Below, in pieces: positions 17,288-25,600 of a stretch of 64,000 nt of DNA. How positions within the stretch are numbered: the stretch's first letter is position 1; the number at the start of each line of letters is the position of its first letter. The notes under the pieces were generated by a model that had not been told where the DNA came from, ran no database searches, and was given only the letters and a program-made list of their open reading frames with translations. Where the stretch lies: positions 102,219-166,218 of the forward strand of contig JADZER010000004.1 of NCBI GenBank assembly GCA_020850415.1, written 5' to 3'. The stretch comes from Phycisphaerales bacterium (GTDB lineage: Bacteria; Planctomycetota; Phycisphaerae; Phycisphaerales; UBA1924). The position numbers were made by a program, and so were the translations under genes.

Positions 17288-17293
17288 AGGGTA
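17288..17293 (-). promoter_or_regulatory. TACCCT -10 box, leaderless MBL gene
   Basis: TACCCT on the minus strand, six bases before ATG 17281. Confidence 0.5.
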
Positions 17294-17306
17294 GGGGGAG
17301 CGGATA

Positions 17307-17431
17307 AAGCTCAAAGCGGAAAGCTCATAGCTCAAATTGAGGCACTCGGCGCCGGTGCTTGGCTGGTGCTCCTGTACCGAGTGTCTCGATTTGAGCTTTT
17401 CGCTTTTCGCTTTTCGCTTTTCGCTTTGAGT
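17307..17431. repeat. AAAAGCG palindrome with 7-bp tandem units
   Basis: Left arm 17307-17349 (AAGCTCAAAGCGGAAAGCTC... to GGCACTCGG) pairs imperfectly with right arm 17377-17431 (CCGAGTGTCTCGATTTGAGC, then CTTTTCG repeated at 7-bp spacing). The loop is about 27 bp. It separates coaD from the MBL gene. Confidence 0.8.
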
Positions 17432-17446
17432 TCTTCGCTCCGCTCC

Positions 17447-18001
17447 TCACTCCTCGCGTTGCGAGAGGAGCCGCTCCAGCACCGGGTGCCTGGCCTGCTT
17501 CTTCTTGAGGAGCGCCTCGATGACGAGGGGGGGGACCATGGACTCGAGCTGGGTGAGGTCTCGGCCCAGGGCGGTGATCTGCCGGATGAGGCTCGAGCTG
17601 GTGTAGGCGAAGCTCTGCCCGGCGACGACGAACGCGGTCTCGAGGCCGGCGACCTGGCGGTTGGTGACCGCCTGCTGGATCTCGTACTGGAGGTCGGAGA
17701 GGTTGCGGATGCCGCGGAGCAGCGCGGCGGCCCCGACGGAGCTGGCGAAATCGACCGTGAGGCCGGAGAAGGACTCGACCCTGACGGTGGCGCCCTCTGG
17801 CTCGTCCCTGACGAGCTTCTCGGCGAGGCGCCGGGCCAGGTCCACGCGTTCGTCGCTCGTGAAGAGCTGGTCCTTGCCCGGGTTTCGCCCGACGGCGACG
17901 ACGAGCTCATCGAACAGCCTCCGACCGCGCCGGATGACATCGAGGTGCCCGAAGGTCATGGGGTCAAACGACCCCGGGAAGACAGCCAGATGGTGGGCCA
18001 T
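17447..18001 (-). CDS. coaD: Phosphopantetheine adenylyltransferase
   Basis: 184 residues (family usually about 160; the extra residues are a basic C-terminal tail). The nucleotidyltransferase site is intact: AVFPGSFDPMTFGHLDVI carries the TxGH signature, then LLRGIRNLSDLQYE and the ISS-like SSSLIRQI. It converts 4'-phosphopantetheine and ATP to dephospho-CoA, the fourth step of coenzyme A synthesis, in the cytoplasm. A TACACT box stands six bases before ATG 18001, so the longer in-frame extension through the intergenic region is rejected. It appears to be transcribed alone or with the MBL gene. Confidence 0.95.
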   Translation of the reverse strand: MAHHLAVFPGSFDPMTFGHLDVIRRGRRLFDELVVAVGRNPGKDQLFTSDERVDLARRLAEKLVRDEPEGATVRVESFSGLTVDFASSVGAAALLRGIRNLSDLQYEIQQAVTNRQVAGLETAFVVAGQSFAYTSSSLIRQITALGRDLTQLESMVPPLVIEALLKKKQARHPVLERLLSQREE

Positions 18002-18007
18002 GGGGCC

Positions 18008-18013
18008 AGTGTA
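18008..18013 (-). promoter_or_regulatory. TACACT -10 box, leaderless coaD
   Basis: TACACT on the minus strand, six bases before ATG 18001. Confidence 0.6.
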
Positions 18014-18544
18014 CCCGGCGCAGATCCCCCAGCCGGACGGGTGGTGAACGGGCAGGGCCCCGCTCTCTCGCCGCGCTCGGGAACGCATGGCATGGTGTGG
18101 GTGCAGTTTCTCCCCTTTGGGAGTCGGAGGAGGGGACGACCCCCTGCGAGGGCCCCGTGCCGAGCCTCGGTGGCACGGGGCCCATTCTTCTTTTGGGCTC
18201 GGGAGGCGGTGGGCACACCCATCGGGCTGACACCCGGCGGGCGGTCGCCGGCCCTCCGCCCGCGCGGCGCCTGGCCGGACGCGAGGGGCAGTCGCCCAAT
18301 CCCACAAGCCGCGTCGTGCGCTGCTCCGGCGGGACTCTCCGCGGCACGGGGACGGGCGCTGGGCAGCGATAACCGCCCCCCGGATGCCCCCGAAGCGCAA
18401 AACCATTGCAAACACGGGTCCGCGAGGGCCAACAAATTCCAGTACTCCGCCCCCAGGCTTACGATACATCAGGCGGGGAGTCCCGCATCGCACGGCTGGG
18501 AGCAGCCGGGGGACCCCGGGAGTCAGGCTGGAGAAGCCTCATCA
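18014..18544. other. Gene-free divergent region upstream of the PHP-GT gene
   Basis: About 530 bases between divergent coaD and the PHP-glycosyltransferase gene. It holds a strong hairpin with a T-rich tail (18150-18196) and a possible TACGAT box near 18467. The open plus-strand frame that runs through it has low-complexity content and is not considered coding. Confidence 0.5.
18150..18196 (+). terminator. Orphan hairpin plus T-rich tail
   Basis: A perfect 12-bp stem, GGGCCCCGTGCC (18150-18161) with GGCACGGGGCCC (18172-18183), is followed by ATTCTTCTTTTG. No plus-strand gene ends upstream, so it may end a small RNA or attenuate the PHP-GT transcript. Confidence 0.5.
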
Positions 18545-21196
18545 ATGGACGCGATCGAACCATCCTCGCCCTTCGCCCTCACCCGGATGGACACCCATTG
18601 CCATTCGTGGGCGTCCGACGGCCCGGCGGTGGCGGCGTTGTCGTTCATCGGGGTTCCGGAGTGCTATTCACCCCCCGAGAAGGTCTACGACCAGGCCAAG
18701 GCCCGGGGCATGGACCTGTTCACCCTCACCGACCACGACACGATCAAGGGGGCGATGGAGCTGGTGGAGCGGGGGTTCCCGGGGGTGATCGTCGGCCAGG
18801 AGGTCACGGTCTGCTTCCCGGAGGACCGGTGCAAGCTGCATGTGCTGGTCTGGGGGCTCAACCCGGTCCTTGACGACGAGCTGGGCCGGCTGGGGCTCCG
18901 GGGAGATGTGTACGCCTTCGCGAACTGGCTCTACGAGCACAAGCTGGCGCACTCGCTGGCGCACCCGCTGTATATGCAGAACGGGCGCCTGACCCGCTGG
19001 CATGTCGAGCGGTGCGCGCTGCTATTTAAGGGGTTCGAAGTCCTGAATGGCGCCCACACCGAGCGGCATCGTTTCCCGCTGGAGCGGTTCCTCGACGGCC
19101 TGACGCCGGGGCGGGTGCAGCAGCTGGTGAAGCACCACGGGCTCGAGCCGGTCTGGCCGCGGATCTGGCAGAAGGCCCGGACGGCCGGGTCGGACGACCA
19201 CGGCCTGCTGAACATCGGGCGGACCTGGACGGGGGTCCGTGGCGAGGACGGGCGTGGGATCACGGACCCGTCGGAGTTCATGCGGATCGCGATGACGGGC
19301 CGCTGCCAGGTCGGTGGCGAGGGGGGGCACAGCGCGCTGCTGGCCCACCAGCTGACGACGGTGGGGGCGCACTACTACGCGGACCGGCTGGCCGAGCGTC
19401 AGAGCGTCAAGGGGCGGTATGTCGCCAGCAAGCTGCTGCGGTTCGCGGGGGTGGACCTGCCCCGGCCCTCCAAGGCCCGTCTCGCGGCCCACCTGACCAA
19501 GCGCAAGCTGATCCGGCGGAAGCGTTTCAAGAGCCTGCCGCTGCTGAACAGCCTGCGCGAGTCGCTCTCGCCGGTGCTGGACAAGTACCCCGACCTGCGT
19601 GCGCGGCTGAGCAGCGAGACCTGGGACGACGGCGCGGCCCTGGCGGACCACGAGCGGATGGCGGCGTTCGCCGACGAGCTGACGGCGCTGCTGACGCGCG
19701 AGCTCGGGGGCTCCTCGCTGCGGGCGCTGCGGAAGAAGGACAAGAGCGGGCTGGTCGACCACGCCCTCTCGTACGCGATCCTGACGACGGCCCAGCTCCC
19801 GTATGTGTTCAGCCTGTTCTACCAGAACAAGGAGCGGGACTTCATCGAGCGGTTCGAGCACGAGACCGGGCGCCCCGGCGACGGGGTCAGCGTCCTGGAG
19901 CGACCCATGCGCGTGAGCCTCTTCACCGACACCCTCGGCGATGTGAACGGCGTGAGCCGGTTCATCGGCGATGTGGCCCAGCGGGCCCGCGCCACCGGGC
20001 GCGACCTGCAGGTGATCACCTCGACGAAGATGCAGGTGCCGCCGGCCGAGAACATCTTCAACTTCGAGCCCGTCTACTCGACCGCCATGCCGCGGTACCA
20101 GAACCTGGAGATCGTGCTGCCGCCGCTGATCCCGATGCTCCGCCATCTGGACAAGCACCAGCCGGACTGCATCCACATCTCGACGCCGGGCCCGGTGGGT
20201 CTGGTGGGGTTCATCGCGGCGAAGATGCTGAAGGTCCCGGTGCTCGGGGTGTACCACACCGACTTCCCCTCGTACATCGACAACCTGTTCGAGGACCGGG
20301 CGTTCACAGTGGCGTGCGAGAAGTTCATGCGGTTCTTCTACCGTCCGTTCTGGGCGATCTTCACGCGGAGCGAGGACTATGTGGAGTCGCTCGGGCGCCT
20401 CGGCCTGCCCCGCGAGCGATGCTGCGCCCTCATGCCCGGCTTCGAGCACGAGTCGTTCCACCCGCGCTTCCGGCACACGAAGATCTGGGAGCAGCACCCG
20501 GCGATCGACCCGGAGAGCACCAAGGTGCTCTATGTCGGGCGGGTCAGCGTCGAGAAGAACCTGCCGTTCCTGACCGGCGTGTGGAAGCAGACCCAGCACC
20601 GGCTCAAGGAGCAGGGGCTCAACGCCGAGCTGATCGTCGTCGGCGACGGCCCGTACCGCGAGCGCATGGCCCAGGAGCTGCGCCGGGAGCGGGTCCATTT
20701 CCTCGGCTTCCGTCGGGGCGAGGAGCTCAGCCGGCTCTACGCCTCCAGCGACATGTTCGTCTTCCCCAGCGTCACCGACACGCTCGGCCAGGTGGTGATG
20801 GAGAGCCAGGGCTCGGGCCTGCCCGTGCTCGTCACCGACCAGGGCGGCCCCAAGGAGGTCGTCGAGGACGGCTCGACCGGCTATGTGCTGCCCGTGACGA
20901 ATGTGAACGCGTGGGTCGAGCGGATCGTCGGCCTGGTCGCCGACCCCGAGCGCCGCCGGCGGATGGGCGTCGCCGCCCACATGTCGATGCAGAAGTACTC
21001 GCTCGCCAACTCCTTCGAGCACTTCTGGGAGGTGCACACGCGGGCGTGGCGCGAGCACTCGATGGCCCGCGGCCTCGAGCCCCGCGAGCCCGGGGGCGAG
21101 GCGCCCGCCAAGCTCTGGGACGGCCCCTCCGACGACGAGATGGACGACCTGTTCAACCAGCCCAAGCGTCGGGACACGCAGGCCGACCCGGCCTGA
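18545..21196 (+). CDS. PHP-domain phosphoesterase fused to a GT4 glycosyltransferase
   Basis: 883 residues. Residues 1-290 form a PHP metallo-phosphoesterase domain: MDTHCHSWASDG (His18, His20), LFTLTDHDTIKGA, the AHSLAHPLYM region and SDDHGLLNIG. From residue 455 (MRVSLFTDTLGDVNGVSRFI) to about 860 there is a GT4/GT-B transferase with YVGRVSVEKNLPFLTGVW and FPSVTDTLGQVVMESQGSGL. A helical linker joins them. The GT half resembles the glycolipid mannosyltransferases that use activated sugars; the PHP half might remove a phosphate from donor or product. The ATG at 18545 follows GGAGAAG; a very long upstream extension is only open sequence. Confidence 0.88.
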   Translation: MDAIEPSSPFALTRMDTHCHSWASDGPAVAALSFIGVPECYSPPEKVYDQAKARGMDLFTLTDHDTIKGAMELVERGFPGVIVGQEVTVCFPEDRCKLHVLVWGLNPVLDDELGRLGLRGDVYAFANWLYEHKLAHSLAHPLYMQNGRLTRWHVERCALLFKGFEVLNGAHTERHRFPLERFLDGLTPGRVQQLVKHHGLEPVWPRIWQKARTAGSDDHGLLNIGRTWTGVRGEDGRGITDPSEFMRIAMTGRCQVGGEGGHSALLAHQLTTVGAHYYADRLAERQSVKGRYVASKLLRFAGVDLPRPSKARLAAHLTKRKLIRRKRFKSLPLLNSLRESLSPVLDKYPDLRARLSSETWDDGAALADHERMAAFADELTALLTRELGGSSLRALRKKDKSGLVDHALSYAILTTAQLPYVFSLFYQNKERDFIERFEHETGRPGDGVSVLERPMRVSLFTDTLGDVNGVSRFIGDVAQRARATGRDLQVITSTKMQVPPAENIFNFEPVYSTAMPRYQNLEIVLPPLIPMLRHLDKHQPDCIHISTPGPVGLVGFIAAKMLKVPVLGVYHTDFPSYIDNLFEDRAFTVACEKFMRFFYRPFWAIFTRSEDYVESLGRLGLPRERCCALMPGFEHESFHPRFRHTKIWEQHPAIDPESTKVLYVGRVSVEKNLPFLTGVWKQTQHRLKEQGLNAELIVVGDGPYRERMAQELRRERVHFLGFRRGEELSRLYASSDMFVFPSVTDTLGQVVMESQGSGLPVLVTDQGGPKEVVEDGSTGYVLPVTNVNAWVERIVGLVADPERRRRMGVAAHMSMQKYSLANSFEHFWEVHTRAWREHSMARGLEPREPGGEAPAKLWDGPSDDEMDDLFNQPKRRDTQADPA

Positions 21197-21229
21197 GCGG
21201 GCGCGGCCGGGATTCCGGGGGGCGTGGGG

Positions 21230-22642
21230 CTATTCCTCCCGCGGGATCAGCCCCAGCTGCCTGTACTTCTCCCGGTACTTGGCCGCGAGCCTGGTCTGCT
21301 TGTTCTCCAGGTCGATCGCCCGCCCGTCGATGAACGCCAGCTCGACATTGCTGAGCACATCGAGCGGGTGGCCCGTGGTCACGATCAGCGTCGCCGACTT
21401 GCCGGCCTCCAGCGAGCCGTAGTCGGCGCCGACGCCGAAGATCTCCGCCGGCGTGAGCGTCAGCGCCCGCACCCCGTCGTCGGGCGACAGGCCGTGGGCG
21501 ACGGCGATCGCGACGGCGTAGGGCAGCGACCGCTCGTGCGGCGTGTCGTCGCCGGACATGAACGAGTACGGGACGCCCGCCCCCTGGAGCTGCTGGGGGC
21601 GCGTGTACAGGTCGTCGTAGGGCGAGTCGTCCCGCTTGGGCATGCGGAAGCTGGTCTCGAGGATGACCGATGCGCCCGCGCTCTTGAGGGCGTCGAGGCA
21701 CATGTGCGAGTCCCGCCCGCCCACGATCACCGGGCGCAGGCCGTGCTCGGCGGCGAAGGCCAGGGCGCCGGTGATCTGGTCGTAGTCGTTGGCCCGGAAG
21801 AAGGTGGGGAGCTGGTGCTCGGCGCTCGGCAGCACGCCCGCGCTCGCCTCGTAGCGCAGGTCCGTCGGGTGATCGCCGGCCATCGCCTGATACGCCGCCG
21901 CGTTGTCGAAGAACTCGTCGAGCCGGCGGATCGCCCGGTCGTAGCCGCTGGTCTGGTCCTCCTCCTCCTCCTCCATCCACCACGCGCGGACGGCGCGGCC
22001 GAGGGGGAAGTTCACGACCAGCCCCGCGTCGCCGACCACCGCCATGTCCTCGGTCGTCCAGCCGTCGAGGCGGATGAGGCCGGCCCGGCCGGGGATGAGC
22101 CCCGTCGGCTCGGGGCCCGAGAGGCTGAGGCGCGCGGTGGGGAAGACGCCCGCGAGCAGGACGCCGTTGGAGCGCGTGACCGGGAGCAGCGTCGAGTCGG
22201 GGTTGACCGCCACCGCCGCCCGCACCTCGGGGGTCATCGCGCTCGACTCGCTCATGTCGTCGCTGGCGCGCACGGCCCCGATCTCGGTCAGACCGAGCTG
22301 GGAGTAGGGGCTGATGAGCCCGGGCCAGACATGCAGGCCCGTCGCGTCGATCTCGATCACCTCGGTGCCGGGGGCGAAGCCGGAGACCATCCCCTCGCCG
22401 AGGATGCTGGTGATGCGCCCGTGCTCGAAGATGATGCCGCCGCTCTCGATCGTGCCGCCGCTGACGGTGTGGATGGTGGCGTGGTTGATGTAGACGGTGT
22501 GGGACTGGGGCGGGGCCTTGTGGCCGAGGTCCTGGGCGTGGGCGGCGAGGGGGGTGGTGAGGGAAAGGCAAGAGACGAAGAGACGGAGAGACGGAGAGAC
22601 GGAGTGGGGGGCGGGGCGGGTGGTTCGGTGGGGAGTGTTCAT
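21230..22642 (-). CDS. Secreted amidohydrolase-family protein
   Basis: 470 residues. The composite beta-sandwich (YINHATIHTVSGGTIESGGI), the TIM-barrel segments and the C-terminal NVELAFIDGRAIDLENK strand place it in the amidohydrolase superfamily. The usual HxH after the first barrel strand is lost (HVWPGLISPYSQLGLTEIGA), so metal binding is doubtful. A signal peptide ends at AHAQ. Its hydrophobic core (residues about 11-25, SVSPSLRLFVSCLSL) is encoded by a CGGAGAGA repeat arm. The start overlaps the stop of the larger upstream amidohydrolase by four bases (ATGA), so the two are translationally coupled and probably act together. Confidence 0.8.
   Translation of the reverse strand: MNTPHRTTRPAPHSVSPSLRLFVSCLSLTTPLAAHAQDLGHKAPPQSHTVYINHATIHTVSGGTIESGGIIFEHGRITSILGEGMVSGFAPGTEVIEIDATGLHVWPGLISPYSQLGLTEIGAVRASDDMSESSAMTPEVRAAVAVNPDSTLLPVTRSNGVLLAGVFPTARLSLSGPEPTGLIPGRAGLIRLDGWTTEDMAVVGDAGLVVNFPLGRAVRAWWMEEEEEDQTSGYDRAIRRLDEFFDNAAAYQAMAGDHPTDLRYEASAGVLPSAEHQLPTFFRANDYDQITGALAFAAEHGLRPVIVGGRDSHMCLDALKSAGASVILETSFRMPKRDDSPYDDLYTRPQQLQGAGVPYSFMSGDDTPHERSLPYAVAIAVAHGLSPDDGVRALTLTPAEIFGVGADYGSLEAGKSATLIVTTGHPLDVLSNVELAFIDGRAIDLENKQTRLAAKYREKYRQLGLIPREE
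22570..22610. repeat. GACGGAGA tandem arm (half palindrome) in a signal-peptide region
   Basis: An 8-bp unit (GACGGAGA, first copy GACGAAGA) is repeated about four times and followed by a G run, very like the arms at 23491 and 23961. It lies inside the 5' end of the amidohydrolase gene. No inverse arm is seen nearby. Confidence 0.75.
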
Positions 22643-25600
22643 CGGTGGCCTCCGAGCTGGAGTTCGGTGACGCCGCAGTCGCCGCAGCGGTGGTCGGCGG
22701 GGTTGATGCCGCGGAGGTAGAGGTCGAGGTAGTGTCGCGTGCGTGCGGCGGCGGCGATGCGCTCGCGGAGGGAGCCTCGGGTCGGGTTCTCGTCGGTCAT
22801 GTTGTTCTCACCGGCGTCGTCCTCGGGCTCGGGCTTGGCCTTGGGCGCGCCCTTGGTGAGGATCTTCTGGGTGATGCGGGTGCGGTGCGCCGCGTTCTTC
22901 TCGCGGAGGGCCTCGTCGCGCTCCAGACTGAAGTACTCGCGCCCGTCGATCCAGGCCGCCTCGCACATGGAGAACGAGCTCAGCGGCTCGCCCGACCAGA
23001 TCGCCAGGTCCGCGTCCTTGCCGACCTCGATCGAGCCGACGCGAGAGTCGATGCCGAGCTGGATCGCGGGGTTGATGGTGACGAACTTCAGGGCGTCCTC
23101 CTTGCTGAGGCGCCCGCCCGAATACTTGTACGCCTTCGCGGCCTCGACATGCATCCGCCGCGCCAGCTCGTCGGAGTCGGAGTTGTAGCTCGTGAGCACG
23201 CCCACCTCGGTCTGCAGCGGCCCGGCCTGGGCGATCCCGTCCTGCACCTCGACCTTGTACGCCCACCAGTCGGCGAAGAGCGACGCGCCGACCGCGTGCT
23301 CCTTGACCGCCTCGGCGACCTTGTAGACCTCGAGGCCATGCTGGAAGGTGCCGATCTTGAATCCGAAGTCCTCGGCCACGCGGCAGAGCATGAGGATCTC
23401 GTCTTGCCTGTAGGAATGACAATGCACAAGTCGTTCGCCTGCGAGGATCTCGGCGAGGGCCTCGAGTTCCAGGTCTCGCCTGGGGGCGACAAGCGACGGA
23501 GCGACGGAGCGACGAAGCGACGAAGGGGGGCTGGCTGCGGTCAGCCTTGCTGGTTCTTGGCTTCCAGGCTCCGGATGAGGCCTTGCAACACCCGGTCGGT
23601 CTCCTGCATCAGGTCGATCGTTTGCTGGGCTGCCTGCATCATCGTCATCGAAGTCGCCAGCTCGTAGTGTGTCATCGTCTCGTGGAGGGAACCTCTTGCG
23701 ATCCGAAGAAAGCGGATGTAGTCCGGTCGGCTCTGACGCCCGTGGCCCTCCGCGATGTTGGCGGCCACCGATGCCGCCGAATCCCTCATCTGCCGGGTCA
23801 GCCCGAACCGCTCGTCCCGCGGCATCTTCACCGAGTCCCGATAGACCGCTCTGGCCATGTCCATCACTTTCTGCCACGCGATCAGATCTCGGAAGGTCCT
23901 TATCTGCATGCTCCATGCCCCCTGGCAGGCCCCGGTTCTGCTCCGCAGCGTACTCGATGTCCCCCTCCGTCGCTCCGTCGCTCCGTCGCTCCGTCGCTTG
24001 GGCTGCCGAATACTCCCTCGCCGCCATGAACCGATCCCGGATCAGCGTCTCCACCCCCATGCGCGTCTGCGGGTAGCGCGTCCCGTCGCTCTCCCAGTTC
24101 GACTGTTTCACATTCTCGCCCAGGGCGAACTTGATGCCGGGCTTGGCGCCCTCGAAGTGCATGTCGTCGGGGTGGGCGACGCCCCAGCGGACCTTGTTGG
24201 TCTGGGTCTGGCCGCCGATGGGGTTGGCCGAGCCGTGCATGCTGTTGACGGTGGTCACGCCGCCGGCGAGCTGGCGGTACCAGTTGATGCTGTCGGGGTC
24301 GGTGACATCGCCGATGCGGACCTCGGCGGTGACGGCCTGCCCGCCCTCGTTCACGCCGCGGCTGATGCCGGTGTGCGAGTGTGCATCGAGCAGGCCGGGG
24401 GTGATGTGCTTGCCTTCGAGGTCGATCATGACCGGGTCGTGACGGGTCAGGATGTCGATCACACCGCCCGGCTGCACGGCGATGATCTTGCCCTCTTCGA
24501 TGGCCATCCAGCCGTTCTCGATCACGCCGGCCGGGCCGCTGGTCCAGATGGTGGCGTTGTGGAAGATGACGGTCTGCTGCGCGGGCAGTTCCTTCGCGGC
24601 GTAGGGGCCGAAGGGGTAGCCGGGGAGGTCGGCGGGGGGGAGGTCTTCGGGTTGGTCGCTATCAGCCTCGTCGTCCTCGTCGGCTTCGTCAGCTTCGTCG
24701 TCCTCGGGTTGGACCCTCGCTGGCGCTTCGGGCTCTGTTCTGGTCGCGGTCCATTCGAAGGGCGTGTTGTCGGCGCCCAGGCCCGTGCCGCGGATCACGC
24801 CGTCGGGGCCGAGGACGCCGGTGATGACATAAGTGCCCGAGCCGTCGTCGGTGTCGTCGAGGAGGAAGCTGATGGTGCGGGTGTTGGCGTCGATCTTGAC
24901 CTCGCGGGCGTCGCCCTCGTTGGCGTCGTCGCCCCCCTCTTCCGTTGGGCCCTCGATGCCCGTGACCTTCTCGCCCTCGATGATGATCCGCATCTCGAAG
25001 AACTCGCCGACGCGGAAAGTCCACTCGCCGTCGAAGGGCGGCGGCGGGGCGTTGATCGCGTGGCGCACGCCGTCGATCCAGACATCGAGGATCTCGGCGT
25101 CCTTGTCCGCGGCGTCGAAGAGGTCGCCCGTCGCAACGACGAGGTTCGCGAGCTTGCCGGTCTCGACCGTGCCCATGCCGTCGCTCGCGCCGAGCATGGC
25201 GGCCGGGGTGGTGGTGAGCATGGCCAGGGCGCGGTCGGGGGCCAGGCCGCCGGTCTTCATCGCCTCGCGCAGGTTCTTGTCGAACTTCTCGCCCTTGCGC
25301 AGCCCCCCGGCGGTGAGCGCGACGACCACGCCCGCCTCGTCCAAGCGCCGGGCGTTGGTCGGGGCCTGCTCCCAGGTCATGAGGTCGCGGAGGTCGGTCG
25401 AGTCGGCCTTGCCGATCGTGGCGAGGTCCGGGGTCTCCGGGAACGACAGCGGCAGGATGTAGTGGGGCTGGTAGCCGCTGTTGCTCTCGGGCCCGATCGG
25501 CAGCGCGCCCAGCCGGCGGAACTCGGTGCCGCAGCCGAGGACGATCGGGATGCGCCCGAACTCCCGGGCGATCTTGAAGGCGCGGAGGCCCTCGAGCTCG

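Noticed and set aside
16553..18544. Plus-strand N-terminal extension of the PHP-GT protein by about 660 residues
   Set aside because: It runs antisense to the MBL gene and coaD and has no domain. The PHP domain begins directly at the chosen start.
23491..23999. Assembly artefact or chimera inside the amidohydrolase
   Set aside because: The arms are inverted copies bounding a full conserved gene, the host family sequence resumes in frame on the other side, and similar arms occur elsewhere in the window.
23491..23999. Self-splicing group I or II intron or an intein
   Set aside because: No intron catalytic core, endonuclease or reverse transcriptase is present, and the inserted peptide lacks intein blocks.
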